Origin: Tetradesmus obliquus
Taxonomy: Eukaryota > Chlorophyta > Chlorophyceae > Sphaeropleales > Scenedesmaceae
Assembly (NCBI GenBank): GCA_030272155.1
Contig: CP126206.1
Coordinates: forward strand, 3,647,001-3,711,000
DNA length: 64,000 bases
Direction of reading: 5' to 3'
Shown: one piece after another, positions 44,799 through 58,049 of the stretch
Numbering within the stretch: position 1 is the stretch's first letter
Layout of the letters: every line of letters begins with the position of its first letter
Program-made: the position numbers and the translations under genes
Notes under the pieces: generated by a model
What the model saw: the letters and a program-made list of their open reading frames with translations, nothing else
What the model was told of the DNA's origin: nothing
The model's database searches: none

Positions 44799-47555
44799 AG
44801 GAGACGTTGCTCCTGGTGAGTGCTTGCACAGGCGGCCTGATCTGTTTACATGTGCAGGATGGCCTTATCTGGCTTGCACGGAGCAAGCTGCACAATACAA
44901 GATTCAAGTTGGAAGCATTGCTGCTGGTTTGGAGTTCTGCTCCCAGCAACAGGCTGAGGAATTTCAAAAAACAAGATATTGAAGAGATGTGATGCGTTGC
45001 AACATGACAACACTGTCGACAGTGTCCAGCCTGAGCTGCAGCTTTGCCGTGATGCACACACATGGCATGTGCTGACCCGCTGCTGCTGCCACTGCTGTTG
45101 CCCCTGCTGCTGCCGTTGCTCTGTTGCTGCTTCTGCACAGGTTGTGAGTGCCACCAACACCACACGCCCAACCTTGCCTAGAGCTATGGCTACCCACCTA
45201 TGACAAGAGTTGGACGAAGCTTCATGCTTGTGGATCATCATCCTTAAGTCTGATTGGCAGTAAGCCAAGCAGATTGCCAAGTGTGTACTTCATAACGCTG
45301 ACAGCAGCCGGCATGAATGTAGTGCTAGCATGTACATGGGGCATCACTTGAATGTAGTGCTAGCATGTACATGGGGCATCACTTGAGCAGACGGTGCGCA
45401 CATACTTTCTACAGCATGATGATAATACGGCTAGTCATGATTATGCTGTGGCTTGGTGTGGCACACTTCGGAGGATTATGATGCTGTATGCACCCAAGTG
45501 GTGCCAGCTTGTGTAGTGTAGTGCATGGCAACTGCTGGAGTCTGCTGTTGTAGAGCACAATGCATGCCGTGGAAGGCTTGGCACAGCGCCTCTTGACACT
45601 GTTATGATTTGCTTTGCAGTGATGATAGATTGCTGCGGCAGCTGACCCGCAGAATAAAGATTGCGTTATATCTGGACAAACGTGCTTGCATACATGCTTG
45701 TTAAGATGCTTCTGACATGCTTTCAACATGCCTGATGCTCTGAAACATGCAACAGCCTGGTGTTGGCCTTGGCAGCACTATCCACTGATGCTCTGATGCA
45801 GCATGTGCCTGTTGTTGTCAGTGCGTGCTTGGTACAGAATGGCACATCATGGTACAGAATGTTAGCCTCATACTGATGCAGCTGCTCTGACTCTGCATGG
45901 TGCTGTGTGTGCATGAGCGTGCCTGCTTTTGCAGCTTCTGTACATATGTCATGGCATGCCGCATGCGGTTGCTGTACCAGCTTCCAGCCACCGAAGAGAA
46001 ACTTCGTGGAACATTTGTCGCCAGTCAGCTGTTGGCGCACGTGTTGGCCAACCTTGTTTCGTGCAGTGAAGAGTTTGTTTTTCATGCCGCCTGCATCACA
46101 GGCTTGGCTCAAGGCATCACATACATTACATGCATTACATACATTACATACTTCACTCAGCACAACTGTGTGGAAACCCCAGCTGCCATTTGAAGCACGT
46201 TTGGGCACACATGCAGCCTTGGGAGACGCACAGCACAGTTACTGTTTCAAGCTCATGTCAGCATGCTGTGCTTGCACACGTGCACAGTTGGCCCGGCTGC
46301 AGCACAGTTGTCATTTCGTGCTCGTGTGAGCACATCTGCAGCACACTCCGCACACAGCAGGTACAGCAGCAGCATACTTTTTGAAGAAGCCCTTTGATTG
46401 CAGTCTGAGCTGCCGAGTAACCCAATTTGGTTGTGCACCACAAAAGCATTCCGTTTGGTTGAGCCACACAAGTGGTGATTTGGTTGTGCACCACAAAGTA
46501 TTCCATGTGGTTGAGCCACACAGGTTGGAAGTTGGTTGTTCAGCAAGCATGTGTTGCAGCAGCACCATTCGGTTGAGAGGTGGAAGTGCTGCACGTTGAA
46601 AAGCATGCAAGGTGGCTGTGGTTGAGCAGCCGGACCTTTGAAATGCCAGTACAGATAATGTGCTAGTGCATGTACTGCTGTGCAGCTGTGCAGTCTGTTG
46701 CTGAAAATGAGTGCTTTGCAGTGGTGGGCTGGATGGGAAAGCACATGTGCTCATTTCTGCTTCCGAGTTTGCAGCTGTCAACTGCATGTTGAGTTGGGTT
46801 GAGTTGGGTTGAGTTGGGTAGAGTTGAGCTGGACTGGATGCAACAGCCCATTTTGTAAAACACAGAGATGCATCTACTGTGCGTTGTGCGCCTGTGTACC
46901 ACCTGCACATGCCACAACACAGCGCTCTCAGTGTCTCCCAAAACCCAGCCACAGCCACTTTCTTCCAGGACTTGGGTAACGTCAGCAGGCTGTACGGCCT
47001 CTTTGCTGATTCAAACTGCCACCAAGTACAGCAGCAGTAAGCCGTCTATGCACATTTGTGTCGACCCAGCGCAGGCCTACGGTTAGGACTGTAAGCTGCC
47101 GGCGGGTTAGCTTCTTGTTCACAGAAGCTGGCGCTCCGCATGATCGTGGACCTCAGCATCAGCTTGCAGGACACTGTGCAGCAATGCTGTCTTTTCACAC
47201 TTTAATCACTCTCCAAAAGCTGTTGGTTTGCATAAGGAACACATGTAAGCACTCGCTCGCTCATGAGGTCTCAGCATCTGCATGCAATACAACGTGCAGT
47301 CTTGTGGCCTCCCCAAACCATGAGCGCCCAGCGCTGACCTGCAAGCTGCCGGCAGGTTAGTTCCCTCACAAAACTTGGTGACAAAATTATGTTTAAAGAT
47401 GTCGGTGCTCTGGCGGATGCAGGCACCTGGTGCATGACAGCTGCAGCTCTTGCTGTCTGCATCAAAGCGTGAGCTTGCTGCTGCTGTGGACATCAAGTGA
47501 GGCAGCTGACAGGGAGCTCTTCGTATTCACCACACTGCATTGCTGCTGGTGCTGC

Positions 47556-47606
<51 letters not shown>

Positions 47607-48249
47607 CAGGCCGGATCAAGTGCAGCACACAGCGTGCATGCTGGTAACTGCTGCATGCACAACATCTCAATGTGCATCAGCTACAGCGCTGATGCTGCTG
47701 CAGCCAGCTGGTTGTCCTCCTGGAAGGGTGCCCAGGGAGTGTATATGTGCCACTGGCGCTGTTGATGTCACGACGGATACATCACCGCTGGTCACTGAAT
47801 AGAATGACAGGATCATTTCACGGGCTGCATCAACACCACCAGAAATTCGAATCGATCAGTTTCACAGTCGGCACTCACTGCCAGTGCTACCTTGGACAGC
47901 GTGATGTGCTTGTCACCGAAGGCTTATTTCAACTGCACCCGAACGAGCTGCTTTAAGCCACAAGTCAGACATACGTCTCGGGTTCAAATGGGCTTCGCCC
48001 CATGTTCCAGCCGGCGCCCAGCTCCGAAGCATATTTGGTCTCCTCGAGCTTTTGACCTGCATGCAACACCCACGGGCCACGATGTACGTTTTGATGGGAA
48101 ATCAAATGGTATTTAAAGCGTCTCTGGCTTTTCTGTCGGCACAAAGCATCCATATCCTCAAGCCCGCCATTCGTCAGGCCCTACCCAGATCTCGGTCTTA
48201 TCCGAGTTACATCCCCATTGGCCCATCCGGCTTCCTTCCAGACATCAAA
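44799..48249. other. 3' UTR of paralogue 1 and spacer between paralogues
   Basis: A donor TGGTGAGTG lies 20 bp after the stop, and a conserved acceptor plus exon (CACAGG then GCCACCAACACCAC) lies at 45140-45200, so the 3' UTR is probably spliced. Further right are a direct repeat near 45340-45380 (TAGTGCTAGCATGTACATGG twice), a GAGTTGGGTT tandem near 46790-46820, repeats of TTTGGTTGTGCACCACAAA near 46430-46500, and a (CTG)n tract at 47548-47605. CTGTAAGCTGCCGGCGGGTTAG near 47089 (trimmed: AAGCTGCCGGCGGGTTAG) recurs with changes near 47340. I see no gene. Confidence 0.5.
48032..48120 (+). promoter_or_regulatory. Conserved upstream element and TATA-like box, paralogue 2
   Basis: ATTTGGTCTCCTCGAGCTT and GACCTGCATGCAAC at 48032-48066, and TATTTAAAGCG at 48110-48120. 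These are counterparts of the elements before paralogue 1. Confidence 0.6.
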
Positions 48250-48974
48250 ATGATCCGATCCAGCGCAATCATGTCTGTGGCTGTCCTGGCCTGCCTGATT
48301 GTGGCTCCGGTAAGCATACACATGCACAACCTTGTAGCTGGCTGCACACCTGATCTGGGCTGTCACAGCCACACAGTGTGTGCCCGTCTCATGCAGCCGT
48401 TTCTGAGCTTGAAGTACGCATTGACAGCAGGCATGATCGTAATGCAGCACCTAGCTTGCATATTTGCTGAATCTGGCAGCAAGCCAGCCAAAATGCAGCT
48501 AGCTCTGCACAATCTTGACTTGAGGTTAGCAACATCGCATTGCTGTTGACGCCTGCATTTCTGCTGCTGCTGCTGCTGCTGCTGCTGCCATGCAGGCCTT
48601 CGTTGATGCCTCCCGCCCACGTGCCCTGCTGGTGAGCTCTGCCAGCAGATACACCTGCCCAGAAAATCCTCTGGCCCAGCTGCTGCAGATCCCATGCCCG
48701 CATCCTGCAGATTCCCGCTCCTGCATGCTGCAGATACCCATTCCGAACAATGCAGATACCCTGCGCCCAGAGATATGGGGGTTCTCGCAGTTGTTGCAGT
48801 ATAGCAGACTGGTGGTTTGAATGGACTTTTATTGCTGCGCTGCATGCATGTGGCTGCACCAGAGCACATCACAGCACGTGTTGCCTGCATTATCGCACCT
48901 GCCGAGATAACTGAGGGCAACTTACTGCACAAAGCACGCTGCCACCCATGAGTGCTGCTGCTGCTGCTGCTGCA

Positions 48975-49009
<35 letters not shown>

Positions 49010-49484
49010 AACTGCTGCAACTGCCGCTCCTCTCCTCTCATCAACCCTGCTGCCGCAGCAAAACCTCCGAGTCGGCACCACCGTCCCCGGCCTCGGCAAC
49101 CGCCGCTTTCTTCCCACGCATCCTGCTGCTGCTGATGCTGCTGCTGCTGCTGCAACTGCCCCTCTCCTCCTACCTATCTTGTTGCTGCCGCAGCAAAACC
49201 TCCGCGTCGGCACCAACGTCCCTGGCCTCGGCCGCGTGGGCGCCGGCGTGGTCAACAGCGGCGGCAACTTGGGGGCCTATGGCGTCGCCGGCGCAGCCGA
49301 CGCTGGAGCCTCACTCCGCACCACTGGCGGCCTCAGGGCCGATGCGGATGCCGGGGTCGGCAACAGAGGGTTTGGCGTGACCGGCCGCCTGGGAAACAAC
49401 GGCAATCCGACTGCTGACTTTGGGGCGCGCACATCAGCTCAGAGGGTGGCCAACAGGCTGGGGGGCAGGGCCGGCGGCAAGTGA
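48250..49484 (+). CDS. Small secreted Gly-rich protein, paralogue 2 (128 aa)
   Basis: Exons: 48250-48309, 48596-48631, 49194-49484 (TGA). Exon 1 encodes a signal peptide (MIRSSAIMSVAVLACLIVAP) clearly related to paralogue 1. Exon 2 encodes AFVDASRPRALL. Exon 3 encodes QNLRVGTNVPGLGRVGAGVV onward through a Gly/Asn/Ala-rich chain to RLGGRAGGK. A relic of the exon 3 start with acceptor (QNLRVGTTVPGLG-coding) lies at 49060-49105, and a relic of the exon 3 end with stop and donor at 49637-49680. The first 20 residues are far better conserved between paralogues than the mature part, which shares only composition and scattered Gly, Asp and Arg positions. Function unknown. Confidence 0.7.
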
Positions 49485-49981
49485 GGGAGGCGTCACCTTT
49501 GGTGAGTGAAACCTGTCCATTCTTATGATCTGTACTACAGGATTATATTATAAAATGTGATTCAACAGAGCCAGGAAATGAGATATGCGGCTATGCTGTG
49601 ATTGAGGTGGGCGAGCGAGGGCGCAGAGGCAGGCCTCCAGGCTGGGCGGCAAGTGAGGGAGGCTTCACTGTTGGTGAGTGAGTGAGTGAGTGAGGGATTG
49701 AGACAGCCAGCGAAGGCAGATGCTTGTGACAGGTGTTGCCGACTCTGCCTGAGGTCAGCTCAACTGGTGACCAATTCGCGCAGTCTTCTTTCAGTCAACT
49801 GTCGGCAAGTGGCCCTGCCAGGCTTAGCAGGGTGCACTGTGCAGCAGGGTGCACTATACAGCACATGTGCAGCAGGGTGCACTGTACAACACATGTGCAG
49901 CAGCTGTCCCTGCACAATTATATGTAGGTGTTGAGGTCAACTGTAGCTTTACTGTGCTGCACACACGCAAATGCTTGCTGA

Positions 49982-50017
<36 letters not shown>

Positions 50018-50311
50018 GCACAGGCTGGCAGCGCCACCACCAGTAGCACCGCCAACACTGCAAGGCATTGCCCAGAGCATGGCTGGCTTTTATCAACATA
50101 CAGGGAATAAAAGTTGGACGGGGTCTGTATCTTCTTGAGGCATGAATATGTGGAGATGTGTTGATGTGTTGACGAGATGCAACACCGCTCTCTCGGTGCT
50201 TTTTCAAACATATCAGCCTGGCTTGGCTAGAAGTAGCATGCTTCAACGCTGACGACGAAGTAAAATTGAGGAGGTAGCTGGCGGTGCAGCTTGGTTGGCA
50301 TCCTTGATTGC

Positions 50312-50350
<39 letters not shown>

Positions 50351-52717
50351 ACTAAACACGGCATGGTGATGCTGCACCATGCATGGCAGCAGTTCCACAT
50401 CGCGCACAATGCTTAGTAGCTTAGCTTGGTGGCTTTCGGCAGGGGTACTTATCGTCTGGTTTTTGTAGTGTCAGCACATTTACAATACAATACAATACAA
50501 TACACTTTCGGGACTGAACCCGCCCCCAGGCACTAGCCCAGCGAGCCGCTAATCCGCTCATGGGGGGTAGTAGTAATTGTACCCAGTCTTTCCTTCGTTG
50601 TTTGGGCGATCGAAACCACCCGCGCAAGTCCGTCAATTCCAGTTGCTTTTTATCCCCAGCCACGGGCCATAGTCGCAAGCTTTTTAGATTTACACTGTCA
50701 GCATGTGAATGTGAAGGTCATGGCACAGCCCCGCGTTCCAATGGTTAAGCCTACCAGCCAGTGTTGATGATCTGCTGCGGCAGCTGACCCGCAGAATAAA
50801 GAGGTGTGATGCTGGCAGAAATGCGTTACAAACATGCTTTGAACATCCTCCCCAAATCGTGGTAATGTCAGGGACGCTCTGCGTTGCTTTGATGGTGTGC
50901 AAGCGCAGATCTGGTTGTTGGTGCATACATTGCAGCTGGCAGGAGACATCATACCTTGGCAGATTCGGTGCCTCAGCCCTGTGGCAGAGGGTGGCGCGGT
51001 GTGGCGAGTAGTTTCATCAGCTCAGCTGTGTGCGGATCTGCATGGTGGCAGCTCAGCTGTATATGTTTGCTACTGTGCAATGCTGCTGCAGCTCAATTCA
51101 TGGCATGGTGCATTGGCAGGGCCTGCTGCATGGCTGTCTGCTGCTCAGGCTTTGCGCCATTCTGGTTTGATGCATGTCGTATGCCGCCGCCGCCGCTGCT
51201 GCTGCTGCTGCTGCTGCTACTAGCTAGTAGCCAGTCAATATCGCAAGCTTGCGCCTGCCTGTTGTGCAGCGCCAAATACGTTGGCACATGTGTTGATGTT
51301 CAGCCGAGAAGAAGCATTATCTCTAAGGTTTGATGCCGCCTGCACAACAGGCCGGGAGCAGTACAAACAGCTGCCATTTGAAGCATACGTGAGAGGTTAC
51401 CTCGTACGCGGCACAGCTGCAGCACAGTTGTTATTTCCAGCTCTTTCGAGCACACTGCACGAGGCAGCACACAGAAGACAACAACAGTACAATTTCTGCC
51501 AGTGAAGGAGCCATTACCTTGATGTTTGAGCCACGAGCAGCATCAGTGTTAGTTTATTTGGTGGCACTGCGCAGGCTCATTTGGTTGTGCAGTAAGGCAA
51601 GTTTTGCATGCCGAGCAGCAGAGCAGCAACACAGGGTTGGGTGCGAGGTGCTGGGGCTGCACACATCAGGCATGTGTGTGCGAGCAGGTTCCGATTGATG
51701 CAGCAGCAATGACTGAGGTGTGGTGCAGATATACTACTGCTACTTATCATGTATGCTGCTGCTGACAAGTTGGTGGGCTGGATGTGTCAGAAAAAAATCA
51801 GCTCCGAGTTGAGTTGAGGATTGTGAGCTGAGTTGAGCTGGTGGCAAAGGCGCACGCTGTAACAGGCAGATTTGATTTGACTGTGTGCGAGGTTCCTGAA
51901 AGGATAACATCACAGCCCCACAGAAAATTCACAAGCTTTGAGTATGGCAAAATTGCGGACGTGTAAGCCTAGGCTTACCAGGCCCGGCACCTGCTGAGTC
52001 AGAAAATGCCACCAAACAGCGCAGCCGTTGTTGTGCGCACAGTGCAAGTGTTGCTGTCCTGCAGCATGCTGCACATGGTGCAGGAAGGCGAGTACAGCAG
52101 GACGGCTGGCTGCAAGCGCGCCTTGTACTGAACGACGCCTTGCAAAAAAGTCACGAGACCTGCGTTACCGGCCTCTTGTCTTCGCCAAGATCAGCACTGC
52201 TGAGCAAGGAACTTGAGCAGGCGGTACAAGCCAGTCACTCTCCCATAACTCGACATCATCGAGCACGATGTACATCACTTTTAGGAATTGCATCAGTTTA
52301 ATAACAACTTTCGAGGCGTGAAACAGTCCCTGCCGTGTCTCGACAACGAGTGCCACTACTGGATTCGGCCCAGCTAGCTACTTGCCGACGTACAGCAGCA
52401 TATAACGGAAGCTCTGTTTTATTGTATTGTTTTGTGCAGTGACCGAGCAGCTGAGTAGTTCAGGCAGCTTCAACCGGTCACGGACGTCACGTTCAGCAAG
52501 CCGTAGCTCCTGCTAGGGCCGGCACAGCCGGAAGCAGCCAAGCTGGCGACTCAAACATCGCCTGTGGCACAGCTTGGGGCTGGCCTGCAGGCCATGGCAG
52601 CCCCGAAGCGCCAAGCTAATGTATGGGACAGCTCCAAGTAAGCAGTTGAGGCTGCTCAGGCAGCCGTGCAGACTCGGCAGAGACAAATCATAAGCATATT
52701 TGATAGATAATATTGCC
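49485..52717. other. 3' UTR of paralogue 2 and spacer before the carrier gene
   Basis: A donor TTGGTGAGTG directly follows the stop and a conserved exon resumes at about 50025-50095, so the 3' UTR is again spliced. An (ATG)n microsatellite lies at 50312-50350, TACAA pentamer repeats near 50480-50500, and a CTG run at 51195-51215. Minus-strand 52165-52356 reads KVMYIVLDDVELWE...CSAVLILAKTRG, which weakly resembles NB-ARC kinase-2 and RNBS-B motifs. No other gene is supported. Confidence 0.5.
50312..50350. repeat. (ATG)13 microsatellite
   Basis: An uninterrupted GAT/ATG trinucleotide run, the only long triplet run in the window that is not CTG/CAG. Confidence 0.95.
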
Positions 52718-55700
52718 ATGGCTTCAACTCCAGACAATCAGTCCCTGCAGTGGGCACAATCGCTGCTGGCAGCTGGCAGCTGGTGCTGCTACTGCACCAG
52801 TGCAACAAGGTGCCATCAGCATGCCTGTGCAAATTCAGCAGATTGTTAGCGCATAGCTTGAGACCACAGACTCGTTCGTCATCAGGACAGCAGCAGTGGC
52901 AGAGCATCGGGCACACAATGCTGCAGCATTCAGCGTACTTGCATATGCTTGCAGGAATGGCTGCAGCAGAAGGGGCAGCTGCTGCTGCTGCTTTGGAATG
53001 CCACAGCCTGACGCATCCATACCTGTATGCTGGTCACGTCAGCATGTAACGCGCGCTGTACCCATACCCAGTTACTGCCACGTTCGCTGTGCTGCTTGCC
53101 GGATGTTCCTGACAGGAGGCGCAGTGGCCAGGACAGCAACAGCGCCCTTCGACCGCATGCAGCTGCTGCCATCTTATGGCTGCTTATTCTTTTGTGCTGC
53201 TTGTGCTGCTTGAACTTGCTTGCAGGATGTTCCTGGCAGGTGGCGCAGCAGGTGCCGTGGCCAGGACAGCAACAGCACCCCTGGACCGCATCAAGCTGCT
53301 GTTATCTCACTGACTCTAATTGTGTTTATGTTGTGCTGCTTGTGCTGCTTGAACCTGCTCGCAGGATGTTCCTGGCAGGAGGGGCAGCAGGTGCCGTGGC
53401 CAGGACAGCAACAGCCCCCTTCGACCGCATCAAGCTGCTGTCATCCTGTTGGTGCTGCTTGTGTTGTGCTTCTTGTGTTGCTTGCAGGTTGTTCCTGGCC
53501 GGGGCTGCAGCAGGCGCCGTGGCCAGGACAGCCGGTGCCGCCCCTTGTTGTTGCACCCGTAGTCAAACGCATCACATCCTCATCCTGCACATGTTGTTGT
53601 GCTGCTTGCAGGATGTTCCTGGCAGGAGGTGCAGCAGGTGCTGTAGCCAGGACAGCAACAGCCCCCCTGGACCGCATCAAGCTGCTGTTCCAGGTGCAGG
53701 CAGTGGCCAGCAGCGGCACCTCTGCCACAGCTTACACAGGCGTGGGCCAGGCAGCGCGCAAAATCCTGAGGTGAGAGCACTTTGGCTGCTGCTGCTGTTG
53801 CTGCATAAGCGGCAGCATAAGGTTTGGCCAGCAGCGGCACCTCAGCCACAGCTTACACAGGCGTGGGCCAGGCAGCGCGCAAAATCCTGAGGTAAGAGGA
53901 GGCAGTTGCGTTGCTGTTGGTGTTGCCAGTGTCAGCTGTGTCCAGCAGTGGCACTTCGGCAACAGCATACACAGGCGTGGGCCAAGCCGCGCGCAAAATC
54001 CTGAGGTAAGAGGAGGCAAACATGTGGTTGTGGAGGTTGTGGTGATGCTGCTGCTGTTGCTTGCCGTGGCCAGCAGCGGCACGCAAGATCCTCGTGTTAG
54101 AGGACGCAGCTGGTTTGTGCTGCGGCTGCTGCTGCTGTTGCGGGTGCAAGCAGTGGCCAGCAGTTGCACTTCGGCAACAGCATACACAGGCGTGGGCCAG
54201 GCTGCACGCACGATCCTCAGGTGAGAGGAAGCAGCTGGTTTGTGCTGCGGCTGCTACTGCTGTTGCGGGTGCAAGCAGTGGCCAGCAGTTGCATCTCTGC
54301 CACAGCATACACAGGCGTGGGCCAAGCAGCGCGCAAAACCCTGAGGTAACAGGAGGCAAACATGTGGTTGCTGTCATGGTGTGATGCTGCTGCTGTTGCT
54401 TACTTGGGCTGTGGCGAGCAACACATTCTGCAGGCATGGGCCAGGCGGCTCGCAAGAGTTTGAGGTTAGGGCAGTTGGGTTGTATGCTATTGCTGCTGCT
54501 GCTGCTGTTGTGGCCAGCAGCGGCACCTCGGCAACAAGCAGCAGCACGCAACCTGTTGCTTCCGTTTGTGCAGAAAATAACCTTATTGTACTGCTGCTGC
54601 CGCTGCTGCTGCTGCTCCCCCCATCCAGTGAGGAGGGCTTCCTGGCGTTCTGGAAGGGCAACGGCGTCAACATCATCCGCATCTTCCCCTACAGCGCAGG
54701 TGAGGTTTGTTACTTATTGTTCATTGTGCTTAGTGCCGACGATTCTTATATGCTAGCTTGCCTAAACAATCCCTTCTTGCTCCGCTCAAAAAATCAGGTC
54801 ATTGAATCGCTGTAAAGATGCTGCTCATCAGTGCCATGTTCTCCTTCTCTCTCCCTTGCCTCTAACCTCTCATTGCGTTTCCCTCTGCCGCATTTTCTGG
54901 ACGTGTGTTGTGCAGGCCAGCTGGCGGCCAATGACTCCTACAAGCGCCTGTTGGCGGATGACCACGGCGAGTTGACCGTGGCACTCACTGCTTTTCTGTG
55001 CTGCCTTCTGTCTTATACATGTGATCAACAGGCCAGCTGGCGGCCAACGACTCCTACAAGCGCTTGTTGGCGGATGACCACGGCGAGTTGACCGTGGCGC
55101 GGCGGCTGGCGGCGGGCGCCTGCGCGGGCATGACAGCGACCGCACTGACGCACCCGCTGGACACCGTGCGGCTGAGGCTTGCACTGCCTGGGCACGCCTA
55201 CAAGGGTGAGCGCCTGAGGTGGTGGAGAGTTGCTTGCTTGCTTAATTTGCTTGCTTGTGTCGGGTTTAGTGGCTTCTGGTGGGGAGGAGCAGGCATGAGC
55301 GAAACTGCGCTGACGCACCCGCTGGACACCGTGCGGTCGAGGCTTGCACTGCCTGGGCACGCCTACAAGGGTTGAGCTTTGACAGCGTTTCAAGGCGTCA
55401 AATCGCTGCACAAGGGCGTGGCCCCCACCCTGGTGGGCATTGCTGCGCGGCAATGAAGGACGGTTTCACACTGACGTTAACCCCTTGCTGCCTGCCTACA
55501 CACCTGCCTGCCTGCCTGCCTGCTTGTCTGCTGGTCTGTATCTACAGGCGCTGTAGATGCAGCCACCAGCATGGTGCGTACCGAGGGCGTCAAGTACAAG
55601 GGCCTGGCCCCGATACATACTGAACCCTGATTCTTCTCGCTTTGATCGTGCTTCTGCAGGTGCTGTTGACGCAGCCACCAGCATGGTGCGTACCGAGGGC

Positions 55701-56507
55701 GTCAAGTCGCTGTACAAAGGCCTGGCGCCCACCCTGGTGGGCATCTATTACTGACACAAACCACACAAAAGCTACTTTGACACCTGCTGCTCACTGCCTG
55801 CATATGCCTGCAGGTGCTGTTGACGCAGCCACCAGCATGGTGCGTACCGAGGGCGTCAAGTCGCTGTACAAGGGCCTGGCCCCGACCCTGGTGGGCATTG
55901 CTCCCTACGCTGCGCTCAACTTTGCCACGTACGACCTGCTCAAGAAGACGGTGTACCACGGCGAGCGGTGAGTGATGTTAATTGCTGTTCCTCAGAGCGC
56001 GGTGGCCAACCTGCTGATGGGCAGCGCAGCGGAGCGCACACTTGCACAACTGCTGCCGTCGCTGTTCGGCTTTTGCATCACACTCTGCTTATCGCCACAC
56101 TGCCGTGCTCTGTTGCATTGCCTTCTTCCTGCAGGCCGCAGAGCGCTGTGGCCAACCTGCTGATTGTTGGCCCTGCTGTGGCTGATGCTGCTAGCTTTGC
56201 CTTACATTGGACTGACTGTTCTCCGACCTTTTTGTGTCGTCTCCTCTTCCTGCAGGCCGCAGAGCGCGGTGGCCAACCTGCTGATGGGCGGCGCTGCGGG
56301 CACGATTGCAGCCACTGTGTGCTACCCGCTGGACACCATCCGCCGCCGCATGCAGGTGCGTCGATTGATATTCTAAATGATGGATCAATCGGTTGGGTGA
56401 TATGTTGGTTGGGTTGTTGGTTAGTGTGCTACCTGCCACACAACATCGGTGCTGCATGCAGGTGCGTGGTGGGTAGTGCTGCCTTGGTTGCTTGCTTGCT
56501 TGCTTGG

Positions 56508-56547
<40 letters not shown>

Positions 56548-57607
56548 CTGCGTCCTTGGCTGCTTGCCTGCTTGCCTGCCACGGTCATGCCTTGCCTTGG
56601 ATCCCAAACACCCTTGCTGCTGCTGCTGCCGCCGTTCCTGCTGCTGCTGCTGGTGAGATGCAACGCCTACCCCACAAACACGCCTACCGCCGTGCCATGA
56701 CGGTTCAATCATGCTGATGCTGTCGCTGCCGCCGCCGCCGCCGCTGCTGCTGCTGCTGCTGCTGTTCCCCTGCTGCCCCCTCAGATGCGTGGCGTGATGT
56801 ACAGCAGCCAGCTGGACGCCTTCCAGTCCATCTGGGCCAAGGAGGGCATGCGCGGCTTCTACAGGTGGGTGGTTGCATTGCTGTTGTGTAGTGTTTGAGG
56901 GGCACTGGCTGTTGTGTTGTGTCATGCGTGCGAGGCGTGTCTTGCCTGCGTGCCTTCCAGTCAATCTGGGCCAAGGAGGGCATGCGCGGCTTTTACAGGT
57001 GCGCTATGGTCTGAGTAGCAGCTCTGAAAGTCATGGTCAGACCTTTGCAGTGCATGGTTGGTGTAGGTTTTGTGCATGCTGTCCTTCCAGTCCATCTGGG
57101 CCAAGGAGGGCATGCGCTGCTTCTAGAAGTGCGGGTGCAAGGCTGCTTGCTGGGCAATTTGGCGTGTTGCAGCACGATACACGCGGCCGCTGTAATGCTC
57201 GTTGTGTGCAGTGGTGTTTATGTGTTGCGGACTTGTTCCGAGGCAAGCAGGCATGTGCAGCGTTCACAGGTGATGCAGGCTGCCAGCCGCAACGATCAAT
57301 CATACGAGTGTCATTTGGCCTTCCTCTGTTGTCTCGCAGGGGCTGGTGTGCCAACACCATCAAGGTGGTGCTGCAGCACGCCGCCTCCGCTTCTCACACA
57401 TGCTGCTGCTGCTGCTGCTGCTGCATCACTCTTCTGGCCATCGCAGGGGCTGGTGTGCCGACACCATCAAGGTGGTGCTGCAGCACGCCGCCTCCGCTTC
57501 TCACATATGCTGCTGCTGCTGCATCACTCTTCTGGCCATCGCAGGGGCTGGTGTGCCAACACCATCAAGGTGGTGCTGCAGCACGCCGCCTCCCGCTTTT
57601 CACATAC

Positions 57608-57654
<47 letters not shown>

Positions 57655-57748
57655 ACTCACTCTTCCGGCCATTGCAGGGGCTGGTGCGCCAACACCATCA
57701 AGGTGGTGCCACAGAATGCCGCCTTCCGCTTTTCACATATCTTGCTGC

Positions 57749-57808
<60 letters not shown>

Positions 57809-58010
57809 ACTCACTCTTCCGGCCATCGCAGGGGCTGGTGCTCCAACACCATCAAGGTGGTGCCACAGAATGCCATTTGGTTGCAATACATGCTCACCCC
57901 GGTTACCACGGCTTGCTGCTGCTGCTGCTGAACTTCAGGGGCTGGTGTGCCAACACCATCAAGGTGGTGCCACACATCTATCACGCTTACCTCAAGCCAG
58001 CAGTAATGTA

Positions 58011-58049
<39 letters not shown>

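Larger units (their letters stand above)
43305..46850 (+). repeat. Left copy of a tandem segmental duplication
   Basis: Collinear with 47868-51880. Shared anchors in order: CACTCACTGC...GTGCTACCTTGGAC (43310/47870), ATTTGGTCT...CTCGAGCTT (43503/48032), the secreted-protein gene, the 3' UTR exon (45140/50025), CTGCGGCAGCTGACCCGCAG (45633/50773), CAGCTGCCATTTGAAGCA (46180/51370) and TGGTGGGCTGGATG with GAGTTGAGTTG-type repeats (46720/51765). Sequence between anchors has diverged strongly, so the duplication is old. Confidence 0.75.
47868..51880 (+). repeat. Right copy of the tandem segmental duplication
   Basis: Collinear partner of 43305-46850 with the same anchor order. It is slightly longer because of added triplet and ATG repeats and an extra relic of the gene's own 3' end at 49637-49680. 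Confidence 0.75.
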
